A stretch of DNA of 64,000 nt from positions 396,288-460,287 of the forward strand of contig VDFB02254991.1 in NCBI GenBank assembly GCA_007258455.2. Reading direction: 5' to 3'. Position 1 is the first letter of the stretch, and each line of letters starts with the position of its first letter. The stretch is from Sequoia sempervirens (taxonomy: Eukaryota; Streptophyta; Pinopsida; Cupressales; Cupressaceae). Position numbers and translations under genes: made by a program. The notes beneath the pieces are model-generated. The model ran no database searches and had not been told where the DNA came from. It saw only the letters and a program-made list of their open reading frames with translations. Below, piece by piece: positions 37,700 to 49,700 of this stretch.

Positions 37700-40538
37700 A
37701 CGAGTGCACTTAAATTTTGGTGGGTCCACACTCCATGGGAAGTAATCTTGCCAACCCTTGTGGCTTTAATGAGTGAGCATCTTCAAGGTGGGAGCTGGCG
37801 TGAAAGGGTCTAGATCATACTGCATCTTTACCCTCACTCTCCACCGTCGATCTTGTTTTTCCCTCTTTTGTTTACCCTAATCTCTTTGTCATTCACTTTG
37901 CAATTCTTCATTTGATCATGCCAGAAATACCTAGCCATGTCGGCTCCATCTCCAATTCTCCATTCATTGCATTTGATTGAAAGATGCTAAATAGATTTCA
38001 ACGCCTTCATTTGGGTGTCTAGGCTGCATTTTGGAATTCTTTGAGATCATATTGAAAGTGCATGGAATTTCATGGTGTAATCCCCTCCATTGTGGTTTCC
38101 TACAATTACTGACTGTATTTTCTTAAAAAGCATATAAAGAATTTTCAACAAATGATACACCATTCCTTCATGAGCATAATAGCTGCGCTGCCCTCCATAA
38201 CTTGCATTTGCTTGAAAGTTTCTAAAGAATTTCACATATCTGCTTTATTTGGTGTGTTGCTAGCATGGGATCCCCTCCAAAATACATTGCCCTTTCAGGT
38301 TCTAAAACCTTCTCTCAAATCCTTAAAATGACCATTGCTTGGCTAGCATGTTGGCTTCCCTTGTCTTGAGAAATGGCCTTAAAAACCTCATCATGCAATT
38401 ACATTTTCTTGAAAGTTTCTAAAGCCTTTACAACATGGCGCCAGCTTGAGAGGGAAAGAACCTTTGGAGGCTACCAAATGCATTTTCTTGAATTTTTTCA
38501 AGATCTTTCAATAGATCTACTTAATGCATTCGTTGGGCACGATATTTGGTATCTTCCCAGCTGCATTTACTTGAAAGCTTCAAGATACATTTCAACAAAT
38601 TAATTTTTTGTGTAATCTCATTGTGTGCACAAACTACCCTGCTCAATGCTTTTAGGCTTAATGCAAACTATGGAGACAAAGACATTTTATAGCAACTTCC
38701 TTATTTACTGTGTGCATAAATTCATTCATCCTCTTATGCACATATTGCATCCTTCAACTGGCACGGGCCTAAACACAATCCCATTTGCATTTTCTTTAAA
38801 GTTTCTAAAATCTTTTACAGTCCACTTTGGCATATACTGTAATCATGGCATTCCTTTTTACACTGCTTTAATGAATGCTCATTTTGTCCACAACCAACTT
38901 GAAACCCCTATCAAGCAGGCTGCATGCCTTCTAGCAATGTAGCATTTTCTAAAAGGTTTCTAAAGAATTTTCAACACAAACATTTGTTCTTGTGCATGTT
39001 CTGCCCTCTACTCATTTCAACACCATTGGTTTGTTGCCTAAACATTGCTGAAAACTTACGATGTTGTAACAATGCTTGCTTCAAATTTAATGACCCCAGA
39101 GCTGAATTTGTGCATAGGCACCAACTGTTGTGTTTTGGAGCTTGTGAAATAGATATCCTCATCTCCTAATTAATAGAAGAAAACCATCTCTTTGTAGCCT
39201 TTCATGATAGCTTTGTAACAGTTACACATGCAACCTTTATAATTGACCTTGAATGCAACATTATATGGCAAGTAGTTGCATTATGTTCATCACAATCAAC
39301 ATGATTCTCATGAAAATATGTAGTACTTTAATGCACCAAGTCACTTGCAAGTTCAAAATTTGATCCTCAATGTTGCCCATTAGTACCCTACACTAACTAG
39401 CATTTGCAAAAGAGGGTTAGTCTTCATTCATTCAATATCCAAAATGTTATGAATGTAAACGATGAAACTTCCATATGGCTACCCCTAATAGTGAAATTTA
39501 TGATTCATGTCCTTCATACTCAAAGTGTCCTTCAACAAGAGCATGTTGGGTCCCCATGTGGGCCCGACTAAAAAAATATATTTTCAAACTTTTCTCCCTG
39601 AATTGGTCTGGGATAACTTCTGAGTGCTTTTGAAGTGAAAACATGAACTGGGTTTCCATTTAAATCTGCTTTCTGACCTTTTGTAAAATGGTGAAAACTA
39701 GCCAAGTTGGCTTTGGAATCTGCCTGAAAAACTAGGCAAATGACCTCTTAAAGTCACAAAAACTTGCAGGCATGTAGAAATCTGGTCTAAGAATGGAGTA
39801 CAAAAGATGGCTTGGAGAAAAAGACCACGAGGAAAAAATTATTCACTGTCAAAGTTGATCAGTTGAAATTTTTGTAACAGTCTGTTCAGAACCAATTAAA
39901 ACTCATCAAATCACCTCGTTGAAAAATACCAATTCAACTTCTGGCGAGCTACCACTGGACACAATAGCTCATTTTGGTGTAGTGAGCACGTGTACTAGAG
40001 GGATTAACTTGAATCATCAACCATCACAATATATTGACAGTCAAAGTTGACCTCTCAGAAAAGTTTTAGAAAATGTAGGTGCAAAACTAAATAAATTGCA
40101 TTTGGTTTTGACCTAGTAAAAATAGAAAATCAGCTCATGAAACTATGAAGCCTAACATGGGAGTTCATCTAGGCATGGATAACTAAGAGAAAAAATTATT
40201 TTGACATGACAGTCATCCGGTTGCAAAATTCAAGCTCAAATAGGAGGCAACTTTGCAAAACTGGAAGTTTGCGAACAATAGAAAAGTGCCAAAACCCTCC
40301 AACTTCACATTTCAAAACCCTGTCTAAACTCATCATGGGAGGCTGAAAATTGAAATTCCTTCTCATATAGGGCACATGAGTGAGATTACAAATGGGTTTT
40401 GCACGAAATCAATATGCTCCAAATTACAAGCCTCCAAAGTAGGTCATTTAGGTAGATTTGTTAGGTGCACTTCTGAAAGTGCAAAGGAAATTTTTTGAAA
40501 TGGGCATCTCAAATTTGCAAAATTTGAGAGTGCCATCA
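37700..40538 (-). repeat. Left LTR of element C, part 2
   Basis: 2,839 bp matching about 48396-51308. It ends CCATCA. The first 1.3 kb holds degenerate tandem units of about 110 bp with a GCATTT-CTTGAAAGTTTCTAAAG core (for example near 38200, 38392, 38793 and 38940). Short ORFs here are shared by both LTRs and follow the repeats; none has a recognisable product. Confidence 0.9.
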
Positions 40539-41147
40539 GTGGCTCCAACTGGGGATGTATGCCCCATATGGGCATAGCAAGATTCCAAATCTCTTGGGAG
40601 TAAACCAAATTTTGAGTCCATCAGGTGCCCTCAAACTGCTCCTTTATTCAACTTCTTTTTCAACTTCATCTGGTGACCCCAGGACACCAAATGAAAAATG
40701 GGAGTCAACATTTACCTCTATCAAACACTCTATTCTCTGTTGTTTGCCATAAGCCAAATCTGAAAACATTGTCATGAACTGCCCACAAACTAGCTTGGTC
40801 ATTGACATGTCCCACTATATCACTGTGTTTTCCAATGCCACCAACAATTCTGGCAGTTAGCAACATGCAATCAAACATTAACTAGAATTCATAATCATTG
40901 TGACATTTTGCATTGGCTAGCTATCATCATGTTCCATTACATGCTCACTCTCTTGAATTGAGAAATAGAAGCATTCATAGTCCATTTGATCTTTAATGTC
41001 ACAAACCTTAACATCCAAATCAGCTTGCACATAAAACTAAAAGCTCTCATAAACAACCTATTGTGTGTCACACAAATCATCTTGGCATATGTCAAAGATA
41101 AAAGATGCATATTCTGGAGCATCCTTATATGGATCACTGCAACATGG
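40539..41147. other. Gene-free 3' part of element C interior
   Basis: No coding sequence is supported. In minus orientation this leads up to the 3' LTR, but the bases next to the LTR (GTGGCTCCAACTGGGG on the plus strand) are not a polypurine tract on the expected strand. Confidence 0.4.
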
Positions 41148-41984
41148 TCACATCTTTTGATATTTCGATTTAGGTGCATCAGAACATACCATGGTATCAT
41201 AGAAACATGGATCATATGCAACATTAACATCTAGGGAATGAGTAAATGCATTCATCTCAGGTTTGAGAACATATTCTGATGCATTCTTCTCATCATCATT
41301 CGACTCAATGTAAAATACCTCAAGAGTAGGCTCAAGCAATTCAATATCAACAAGAATAGCATAAGGATAGCCATGTGTATTAGTAACATCATGCGCAATA
41401 TTAGTTGATATGTGTGCTGACTCAAAAGTGAAAGGTTCATTGCTAACTGAAAACTCCTCATTAGCAATAGAACTAGGATCTTCATTATCTTTCACATAAA
41501 TTCCTTTTACATAGGATGGAAACATATCCATGTGCACACTCTGAAGATAAGGAGCATCAAACAAAAAGCAACTGTACTCAACTTCACACTCATCAACATG
41601 AGATTCACAATTATTCTCATTTCTCAGTTGCTCTATACATGGATCAAGTGTTTTTGCAGTATCAACACAATCTACAACTTTATTGTCATATGAATCAATA
41701 ATCTTTTCAATATAAATGGGTAATGATATTGATTCAAGATCCATGTACATGTCACAATATGCCACTTGATTATTCCAAAAGAAATCTATGATTTCATCAT
41801 CATTCTCTTCATGTATCACAAACATCTCCATCTTTGTTTCATGCAAACAATCATGAAGAGTAGGGGCATAAGAACACTTATCAACATCTTCATCATATTC
41901 AACATTATGTTTTGAGTCAATATATTGATCATACACATATTTGTCTTCAAACTCTACATCACTCTCATAATGAACATGCTCCAT
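41148..41984 (-). CDS. Acidic ORF of element C, C-terminal half
   Basis: 278 codons, strongly Asp/Glu-rich with scattered Cys and Tyr (for example YDEDVDKCSYAP, NENNCESHVDECEVEY). No known domain is recognised. It overlaps the preceding acidic ORF by 31 bp in another frame. Composition continues smoothly across, so the two were probably one long ORF split by a one-base indel. Only the element context suggests a role. Confidence 0.6.
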   Translation of the reverse strand: MEHVHYESDVEFEDKYVYDQYIDSKHNVEYDEDVDKCSYAPTLHDCLHETKMEMFVIHEENDDEIIDFFWNNQVAYCDMYMDLESISLPIYIEKIIDSYDNKVVDCVDTAKTLDPCIEQLRNENNCESHVDECEVEYSCFLFDAPYLQSVHMDMFPSYVKGIYVKDNEDPSSIANEEFSVSNEPFTFESAHISTNIAHDVTNTHGYPYAILVDIELLEPTLEVFYIESNDDEKNASEYVLKPEMNAFTHSLDVNVAYDPCFYDTMVCSDAPKSKYQKM

Positions 41985-43051
41985 TTATTTGAATCCAAAT
42001 TACATTCCATGTATTCACCAAATGTAATTTTTTCCTTCACTTGTGGACAAGTGACTTCACGAGCATCTATATCATTGCATTCTTCAAGGGAGGAATATGC
42101 TTCCATATCAACCTCAAAAAAGCAATCACAATCTTCAGAGAAGCAATCAGAGCTATCAAACTCATCATGATTTTCATCACAAGAAAAATCCTCACTACAT
42201 AAACCATGCTCAAAATCTTCAGAATAAATACTTGAGCTTGCACTTCTAGGATCATAATCACTAGTTTGTAATGAAAAATCAGCAACAAATGCATTGTAAT
42301 TGCTTATCACATCATGACATGGAGTAACACCCAATGTATCATTTACTTCTCCATCATCTGAGATATCACAAGAGAATAATTCTTTCATATCTACTTTGTT
42401 ATCATCCCATGTGTCTTCATCTTCCTCACTATTGCAAGGATTTGCACATGTGCTGATTGTGAGTTGATTACAATGTTCATCCTCTGACATATTCTTTACA
42501 CTTATTTTCACTATTCTCTGGTTCTCTTCAAGAAGACAACTACTGTCTCCATTTTGAGAATTCACACTTTGTTCATAACCACACTTGGTTGATTCTATGA
42601 TCTTTATCCAATCAAGAACTTGATCAAAGTTACGGGGCTTCAATTCCTCTAGCAAAGTACTTAGCCTAGATTCATAAATCTCACAAAAAAAATCAATGCA
42701 CACATAATTCTCAGGTCTAAAATCTTTGGGAACTTCTATCAAAGCATCCAAAAATCTCAAAAACAACTTATATGGTGATTCTCCCTCTCCTCTCTTCATT
42801 TCATACAATTCTTGCACAAAAGACTTTTGATCAACAGTGCTCAAATTTTGTTGACATTCAACTTGGAGCTCACTATGATCTTCATACTTTGATGATGGAG
42901 AAATAACAACAACAAAAGCATCGTCATATTGACATTCATTTCCATTATTTGATCCTTGAATTCTATTTACATGAGGTGTGTTGGGATAACCAACACTTGC
43001 AACAACATACCCTTTCATCATTGAGTACTTCAAATTGTTCTCAATATCCAT
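41954..43051 (-). CDS. Gag C-terminal and acidic ORF of element C
   Basis: 365 codons. The first half (SFVQELYEMKRGEGESPYKL, FLRFLDALIEVP, VLDWIKIIESTKC) resembles the C-terminal part of a plant retrotransposon capsid. The second half is extremely acidic (SEEDEDTWDDNKVDMKE, SSDCFSEDCDCFFEVD) with no recognised domain. The same frame extends upstream into clear gag sequence through several stops, so the ATG at 43051 is probably not the original start. No zinc knuckle or protease follows. Confidence 0.6.
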   Translation of the reverse strand: MDIENNLKYSMMKGYVVASVGYPNTPHVNRIQGSNNGNECQYDDAFVVVISPSSKYEDHSELQVECQQNLSTVDQKSFVQELYEMKRGEGESPYKLFLRFLDALIEVPKDFRPENYVCIDFFCEIYESRLSTLLEELKPRNFDQVLDWIKIIESTKCGYEQSVNSQNGDSSCLLEENQRIVKISVKNMSEDEHCNQLTISTCANPCNSEEDEDTWDDNKVDMKELFSCDISDDGEVNDTLGVTPCHDVISNYNAFVADFSLQTSDYDPRSASSSIYSEDFEHGLCSEDFSCDENHDEFDSSDCFSEDCDCFFEVDMEAYSSLEECNDIDAREVTCPQVKEKITFGEYMECNLDSNKWSMFIMRVM

Positions 43052-43055
43052 GACA

Positions 43056-43490
43056 TTCTTATATGCCTAATGTAATGTGGCAGGCTCTTTATCCCTTAAC
43101 AAGAAACTCATATTTTTGTCAAATGCACCAAGATACACAACCCAACACTCAGCCTCATTTGGTCTTATGTCCTCTGGAATTTCCCTTATTGCCTTTGTAA
43201 ATCAAAGATTGAAAACAGGGACCAACTCATTTTCACTTATATGGATCTCCATAATTTTTTTCCTTACCACACTTGGATATACCCTTTCACCAAATTACTC
43301 AACAAATGTTGTCATAAACTGATTCCATGAAGCAATAGAACATGCTGGTAAATATGAGTACCAATCCCTAGTATCATCCTTCAAGGATTGAACAAAAAGC
43401 TACATAACAACATCCTCATGACTCACTTCATAATCCTCCATCACATCCATGAATTTTTGCAAATGTTTAGAGCTTGATCTGAAATTTTCC
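43056..43490 (-). pseudogene. Gag capsid N-terminal part of element C
   Basis: In the frame of the 43051 ORF the minus strand shows HLQKFMDVMEDYEVSHEDVV, then LFVQSLKDDTRDWYSYLPA, CSIASWNQFMTTF and FGERVYPSVV. This is the capsid pattern of plant gypsy-like gag (fMxx..HEDV.M.LF.qSL...A..WY..LP..SI.SW..F). About five stops interrupt it before 43051. It sets the minus orientation of element C. Confidence 0.75.
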
Positions 43491-44283
43491 ATGTGAATGA
43501 GGGAAAATACTTCCTAACATTCTTAGGAATCAAGTTCGGGAAACCTTTAATACCACTAAAAACCAATGGCATATACCTTTCAATAACAAAATCCCTTTGA
43601 GGGCTTGGAAAAACTCATTTTCCTTGCATAATTTTACTTGATGTTTCACAGGGAAACCCTCTTGTATTCATATTCAATCACTACTAACTTCATACATGGT
43701 TATCAATTAGATCATTTACTAATCCAACCATGATTCTAAAACATAGATTGAATATTTATGCCTGAAAGCTTTCTCAGAGGCATATTTCAAAAATAAGCAT
43801 ACTTCTGAAATCATTACATGTTACACATCAAAATTATGAAAATAATTACTATTATTCCATGTCTTAATGCAATTTCATCTAATAGGGAACCATTTGTGAT
43901 CTCAAGTCTTGAAAAATTATAATAAAATTTTGTCAAACAGAATAATGATTTCTCTAGATTTATGAGAATACCTGGAAATTCACAACAGCTGTTAATATTT
44001 CTTCCTTCCTGCAAAGTCTACAAATCTAGAAATATTCTTCACAATTCAACTGGTTCTTTGGATAGAGTCACACCTCCTTTCACAGCAGAATAAACTTCAA
44101 AAGCATGAAGTTTTTTCAAGAGTAAATCATGTTTTGGGTCTTCTCCAACAACAGAGTCACACTCAATTCCCTTGATCTTTGCTGCAACAAATCTTTTCCA
44201 GCTTCAAGAACTCCTCAATTGTCTGAACAAAGATGTTCAAATACACCAAATGCTTGACTCTATGCAAATGGATATTTCTCTGC
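43491..44283 (-). other. 5' untranslated interior of element C
   Basis: No open frame of note. By position it is leader sequence between the primer-binding site and gag. Confidence 0.45.
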
Positions 44284-44304
44284 TTCTCCCCAACAGAGTT
44301 TCCA
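44284..44304 (-). promoter_or_regulatory. Probable primer-binding site of element C
   Basis: On the minus strand, three bases after the right LTR, the sequence is TGGAAACTCTGTTGGGGA. It resembles the TGGCGACTCTGCTGGGGA-type primer sites of plant gypsy elements. Confidence 0.6.
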
Positions 44305-45594
44305 TTCTGTTCATTCTCGAAATCAACAGATCAATTGAATCCTAAAGACTTGCCAATTTCCTATGTTCAAATTCAAAGGTGGATTTGGCCAACTAACATG
44401 AAATGGAATTAACACACATTTCCCCTACACTTCAAGCTCTATAGGACCTAGGGGGTGACCCTTTAGCAACATCTAAAGATATAGACACGCAATTAACATG
44501 ATATGTTAGAATTGCCAAGATCTGATTGCAAACCTGAAAATTACCTTCCACAGAAGAGGAAAACGAAAAAGCAGAGATTGCATAAAAACATGCAATTTGA
44601 TATATTCGAAAAAGACCAATTAATTACAAGAGATTATTTGCTTTATAAAAGCAAAGATTCCTAAACCTAATCTTATCTTGAGCAACAAGATAGCTCGATA
44701 AGATAAATATAAGATCCTAAAACCTAGGAAATAAATAATGCCTAAGTAAACTTATGCAAAGTGTAATTAATAATTAATTACACCAACACCCCCCCATAAG
44801 TGCAACTTAGGGAGAAGTAGATTATTATGCAAATATGAGTCCCGGCAACAAGGCCTGATCAGGTACTCATGTACAAATGCACAGAGAGAGAAACCCCCCT
44901 CAATGAGATGAACCTGTGAAGAATCACTGGAAGAACTCGTGGAGTAACACTGGAACTTGATATAGGCAAGCAAGGAAATATTCTTCTGTATACTACTGAA
45001 ACCGGATGAGAGTCATTGATTGACTCAAGGAATCATGATAAAGCAACAGAAGACCCGATGCCACGGAACACTCGAAAACTCCAAACGGGAACAACTCTGG
45101 AATCTGTGAGCAACAATAGATGAAAAAGATGAACCCATAATGATGACAAAATCTGGAAACCATGTATCTCGATGTCGATGCCAAACTGTGACTGAAACTC
45201 TTCCATGGGAAGGAGTACCAAAAATAGACTCTGGAACAATAACCACAAAAAAATGGCCCTCAAATTGAGATGGATCCAATGTGGATCATTAACCATAGGC
45301 TCTCAATCTGAAGTGTGAACCGATGAATCTGATATGTGTCAAGCAAGACAAGAATGTGGCTAAAAAGAGACAACAGGAAACCAGACAAACTCATGCGAGT
45401 TGTCACCAAAATGAAATATGGATGCAATAACCCCCCTTAATGGAACTTTATATCAGTTCGTTTATTACAATACCCAATGATTGCATAAGGAGATAATGCA
45501 AAATTACAGAAACATAGATGAAAATGCAAACCTAGCACACTAAACAAAAATGAATGCATGCCTAAAAAAAGTTATAAATTTTCTGGAAATGACC

Positions 45595-46764
45595 TCAGAT
45601 CTGCATAGAGGCTGAAACCAGCTTTCCGATGCCGCAAAAATCGCGAAAATCGGACAAGCGAGTGAAAAGATATGTGTCCCGGAGTGAAAACAGCAACATC
45701 TGACTTCCGAGGCAGAAAAAAACATCAAAATGGAAAAACCAGAAAACAAAACCAGTACCATTGCGTAGATCTCGGAAATAGCTTTCTGGCAATATCTCGT
45801 TTGCAAAAAAATGACGCCGTATGCCCAAGTTGTGCCCGTTTCCGTGAAAGTGCTCAAAACTGCCCAATAAGGTCTCCAGTAAGCCCTCAGGGGCTGAAAA
45901 AGTTCGGCCCCTGGTCGTATGGGCGGACCAGGGGGCTGGCGGTTGGCTCCTGGGGCGCAGCCCCTGGTCACCCATGTGACCGGGGCGCGGAGCTGGAAAC
46001 TCGGTAGGGGCTGCGGCTTGGGTTCTGGACGCCCATAGGACCTGTGCGGAGAGTTTAGGCGTTGGGGGCTGAAGTAAACCCCGCCGGTGCTGCATGGGGG
46101 AGCCACCGGCGGCGGTGGTGCACCGGCGGCCGCATGGTGGCCGCCCGGTGGCCGCCCGGTGGCTCATCCCTTTATAACGGGCGGCGCCGGATTTACCCAA
46201 AACTTCTGATTTTTTTAATACTTTTTTGAATTTTTTTCGAACTCTGAACCTCGGAATGTGTCCCTGGGGGCCGTACGGCCCCTGGGCAAAAAATTTTTGC
46301 CTCTCCGGACGATTTTGCCCAAACTGGACAAATTTTATATGGAAATAGGGGTTTTTGGGCGCTGCGAATCCAACGGCGAGGTCCGTTTGGGCCCAAAGTG
46401 CTCTGAAAATCAGGCGACCCCCAGATCTAACAGATAAATCACCGATCTTACAACCCTCGCAGATCTGGCAATCGGTGATGAAAATGAATAAAACGAAAGT
46501 CATTTCTGACTTTTTCCAGCGCTCTGAATCCAACGGAAAACCCCGATCTGATCCAAGATGCTGCATAAATGTACTCAAGGATTGAAACCCTCGAGGGACT
46601 CCGAACGAGCTCTGCAACGAAATCCTCCAAAAATGCTGAGAAGGGGATGCGAATCGAGGCTCTGATACCATGATAGAATAGCCAAGATCTGATTTGCAAA
46701 CCTGAAAATTACCTTCCACAGAAGAGGAAAACGAAAAAGCAAGAGATTGCATAAAAACATGCAA
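45595..46764 (-). CDS. Long unrecognised ORF in element E
   Basis: 389 open codons beginning inside the 5' LTR and covering much of the interior. A second minus-strand frame is also open (45540-46106). Its central part (about 45890-46200) is GC-rich and encodes Pro/Gly/Ala/Arg-rich low-complexity sequence. No domain is recognised. The open frame may simply reflect high GC content over part of its length and the recent age of the element. It could also be a leader RNA with structured GC hairpins. Coding status is doubtful. Confidence 0.25.
   Translation of the reverse strand: MHVFMQSLAFSFSSSVEGNFQVCKSDLGYSIMVSEPRFASPSQHFWRISLQSSFGVPRGFQSLSTFMQHLGSDRGFPLDSERWKKSEMTFVLFIFITDCQICEGCKIGDLSVRSGGRLIFRALWAQTDLAVGFAAPKNPYFHIKFVQFGQNRPERQKFFAQGPYGPQGHIPRFRVRKKFKKVLKKSEVLGKSGAARYKGMSHRAATGRPPCGRRCTTAAGGSPMQHRRGLLQPPTPKLSAQVLWASRTQAAAPTEFPAPRPGHMGDQGLRPRSQPPAPWSAHTTRGRTFSAPEGLLETLLGSFEHFHGNGHNLGIRRHFFANEILPESYFRDLRNGTGFVFWFFHFDVFFCLGSQMLLFSLRDTYLFTRLSDFRDFCGIGKLVSASMQI
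46659..46670 (-). promoter_or_regulatory. Primer-binding site of element E
   Basis: TGGTATCAGAGC on the minus strand, directly next to the right LTR, is complementary to initiator tRNA-Met. Confidence 0.92.
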
Positions 46765-49700
46765 TTTGATATATTCGAAAAGATCAATTAATTACAAGAG
46801 ATTATTTGCTTTATAAAAGCAAAGATTCCTAAACCTAATCTTATCTTGAGCAACAAGATAGCTCGATAAGATAAATATAAGATCCTAAAACCTAGGAAAT
46901 AAATAATGCCTAAGTAAACTTATGCAAAGTGTAATTAATAATTAATTACACCAACATGATATTTCTCAACAAATGATACTCTCGCAGAATTATGCTAAGA
47001 AACACAAAATATCACTCAACATTGGAAAGACATTAAGTGAATTTCATAAACTAGCATGGAGAACATGGCAGATGCAAATACTAAAAAAATAGAATTGAAA
47101 TGGTTTATGATTTAAAAATTTGGGACCAAACTGAAAATAACATAAGCATAATAATTGACTAGTGCCAAAAATGGGCTATGGAGTCATATAACCATCATTT
47201 CATCCTACAATATTGAACATGTTATGAAGATCTTTGCAAATATTATCAAATTTTGACAACAAGACCACTGAAGATTTATTTGCTAACTATTCTTACAAAT
47301 CCACCTGAAACACAATACTCTTGTCACATTTTTTGAAGAAATTACACCATCCCCTGAACAATAGGAAATAATAAATGCAACTGATGTCTATTAAAGCAAT
47401 TACATCATTCAGAAAATAGAAGGAAACAACTATTGCAACTCAAATGCAGCAATTATGCATGAAAAAAATTAGATAATATTTTATTATTGAATCTAAAAGA
47501 GCATTACACTTCAACTATGGAGACAATCAACAAATAAAATAAACATGAAAGCATAATTCAGAACATAGACACTTTCAGATTAGTGACTCAATTACAATTC
47601 ATCAGGTAACTCTACAATTCTAAGCAGAGATTCTACCTGACTTGCAGAGCTTTCAGAAATTGGAACCCCCACAAAGTGAGAGAAGAAGAGAATAAAAAGG
47701 AAACCAAAAACTCAAGAAGAAAATATGTTGAAGACATCTGGAAGCAACATCCACCATTAATTAGCAACAAGCAAAGCCTATATCATCTCTCCTCTTCGCA
47801 ACATATTTTTCCTCTCAAATATGCCTTTGTCCAAGTTGTCAAGAAACTGAAAAAATTCTCCATGTGAGGAAATCCATTTATTACCCAGCTATTGGAAAAT
47901 ATTTGCTTTCCCGTGAAAACTGCCTTTATTTCCCCTATGTCATTTTGCACTTGAAAATATCTTTGCTTGCCAAAATATGTTATCTCTCCTTTTATTTTTA
48001 TCTTGCAGATGAAAACAATCCTTTCCTTTGTGAAAACAATTTTTTTATGTTTCTTCGTTTTACTTACTATGGATGTATATAATGTTTTAAATATTTTATT
48101 TAAAACACACACTCTAAGCCTTGGTTTCACTTCAAAAGTGAAATCATTTAAAATTTATCGGACAAAAGATTTTATCAGAGCTTTTCCTCTCCTCTCCATA
48201 TTTTATCTTGCACCTTCATTGGAAATATTCACCTTTTCAATAAAATAAAGCCTCATTTAAAACACTATTGTTGGGCCAATAAGAAGCTTCACCCTTTTTA
48301 TATTTTACCATTGTTTTAAATTAAAAACATTTTAAAATAATTTAAAAAAATAAAAGCTTTTAAGATATAAAACCATCGGTGTCTACATAAAGGTATACCC
48401 ATGCACTTAAATTTTGGTGGGCCCACACTCCGCAGGAAGTAATCTTGCCAACCCTGCGGCTTTAATGAGTGAGCATCTTCAAGGTGCAAGCTGGTAGGGA
48501 AGGGTCTAGATCATGTTGCATTTTTACCCTCACTCTCCACCGTCAATCTTTTTTTTCCCTCTTTTGTTTACCCTAATCTCTTTGTCATTCACTCTGCAAT
48601 TCTTCATTTGATCATGGCGACAATACTCGACCATGGAAGCTCCATCTACAATCCTCCATTCACTGCATTTTAATGAAAGTTACTAAAGATTTTTCAATGC
48701 CTTCATTTGCGTGTCCAGGCTACATTCTGGCATTCTTTGAGATCATATTGAAAGCGCATGGCATTTCATGGTGGAATCCCCTTCATTGTGGTTTCCTATA
48801 ACTGCTGACTATATTTGCTTAAAAAGTCTCTAAAGACTTTTCAAAAAATGATATGCCATTCCTTCATGACTATTATAGATGTCTTTCCCTCCATAACTTG
48901 CATTTGCTTGAAAGTTTCTAAAGACTTTCACATATCTGCTTTATTTGGTGCATTGCTAGCGTGGGCTCCCCTCCAAAATGTGTTTCCCTTTCAGCTTCAA
49001 AAACTTGCTCTCAAATCCTTAAAATTATCATTGCTTGGCCAGTATGTTGGCTTCCCCTATCCAAAGAAATGGCCTTAACAACCTCATCATGCAATTATGT
49101 TTGCTTGAAAGTTTCTAAATCCTTTACAACATGGCATGGGCTTGAGAGGGAAAGAGCCTTTGAAGGTTGCCAAATGCATTTGCTTGGAAGTTTTCAAGAT
49201 TTTTCAATAGATCTACTTTATGCATTGGCTGGGCGTGGTATTTGGTATCCTCTTAGCTGCGTTTACTTCAAAGTTTCAAGATACATTTCAACAAATTCAT
49301 TTTTTGCGTAACATCATTGCATGCACAAACTGCCCTACTCACAATGCTTTCAAGCTTAATGCAAACTATGGAGACAAAGGCATTTTATAGCAGCTACCTT
49401 GTTTACTATGCACAAATTCCTTCATCCTCTTATTTTCATATTGCATCCTTCAATTGGCACAAGCCTGAACATAATTCCAGTTACATTTACTTTTAAGTTT
49501 CTAAAATCTTTTACAGTCCACTTTGGCGTATGTTGTAATCATGGTGTGCCTTTTTACACTGCTTTAATGAATACTCATTTTTTCTCCTTGTGCGCATTCT
49601 ATCCACAAGCAACTTGAAACCCCTATCAAGCAGGCCACATGCCTTCTAGCAATGTAGCATTTGCTAAAAGGTTTCTAAAGCATTTTCAACACACACATTT

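Larger units (their letters stand above)
44504..46956 (-). mobile_element. Short non-autonomous LTR element E
   Basis: LTRs of 285 and 286 bp (44504-44788 and 46671-46956; TGTTAGAAT or TGATAGAAT...CACCAACA) differ at only a handful of positions. The target duplication TGATA lies at 44499-44503 and 46957-46961. An initiator tRNA-Met primer site abuts the right LTR and a seven-G tract (seen as C, 44789-44795) abuts the left LTR, so it reads on the minus strand. The 1.88-kb interior has no gag or pol motif. It must have been moved by enzymes of another, probably copia, element. Confidence 0.93.
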
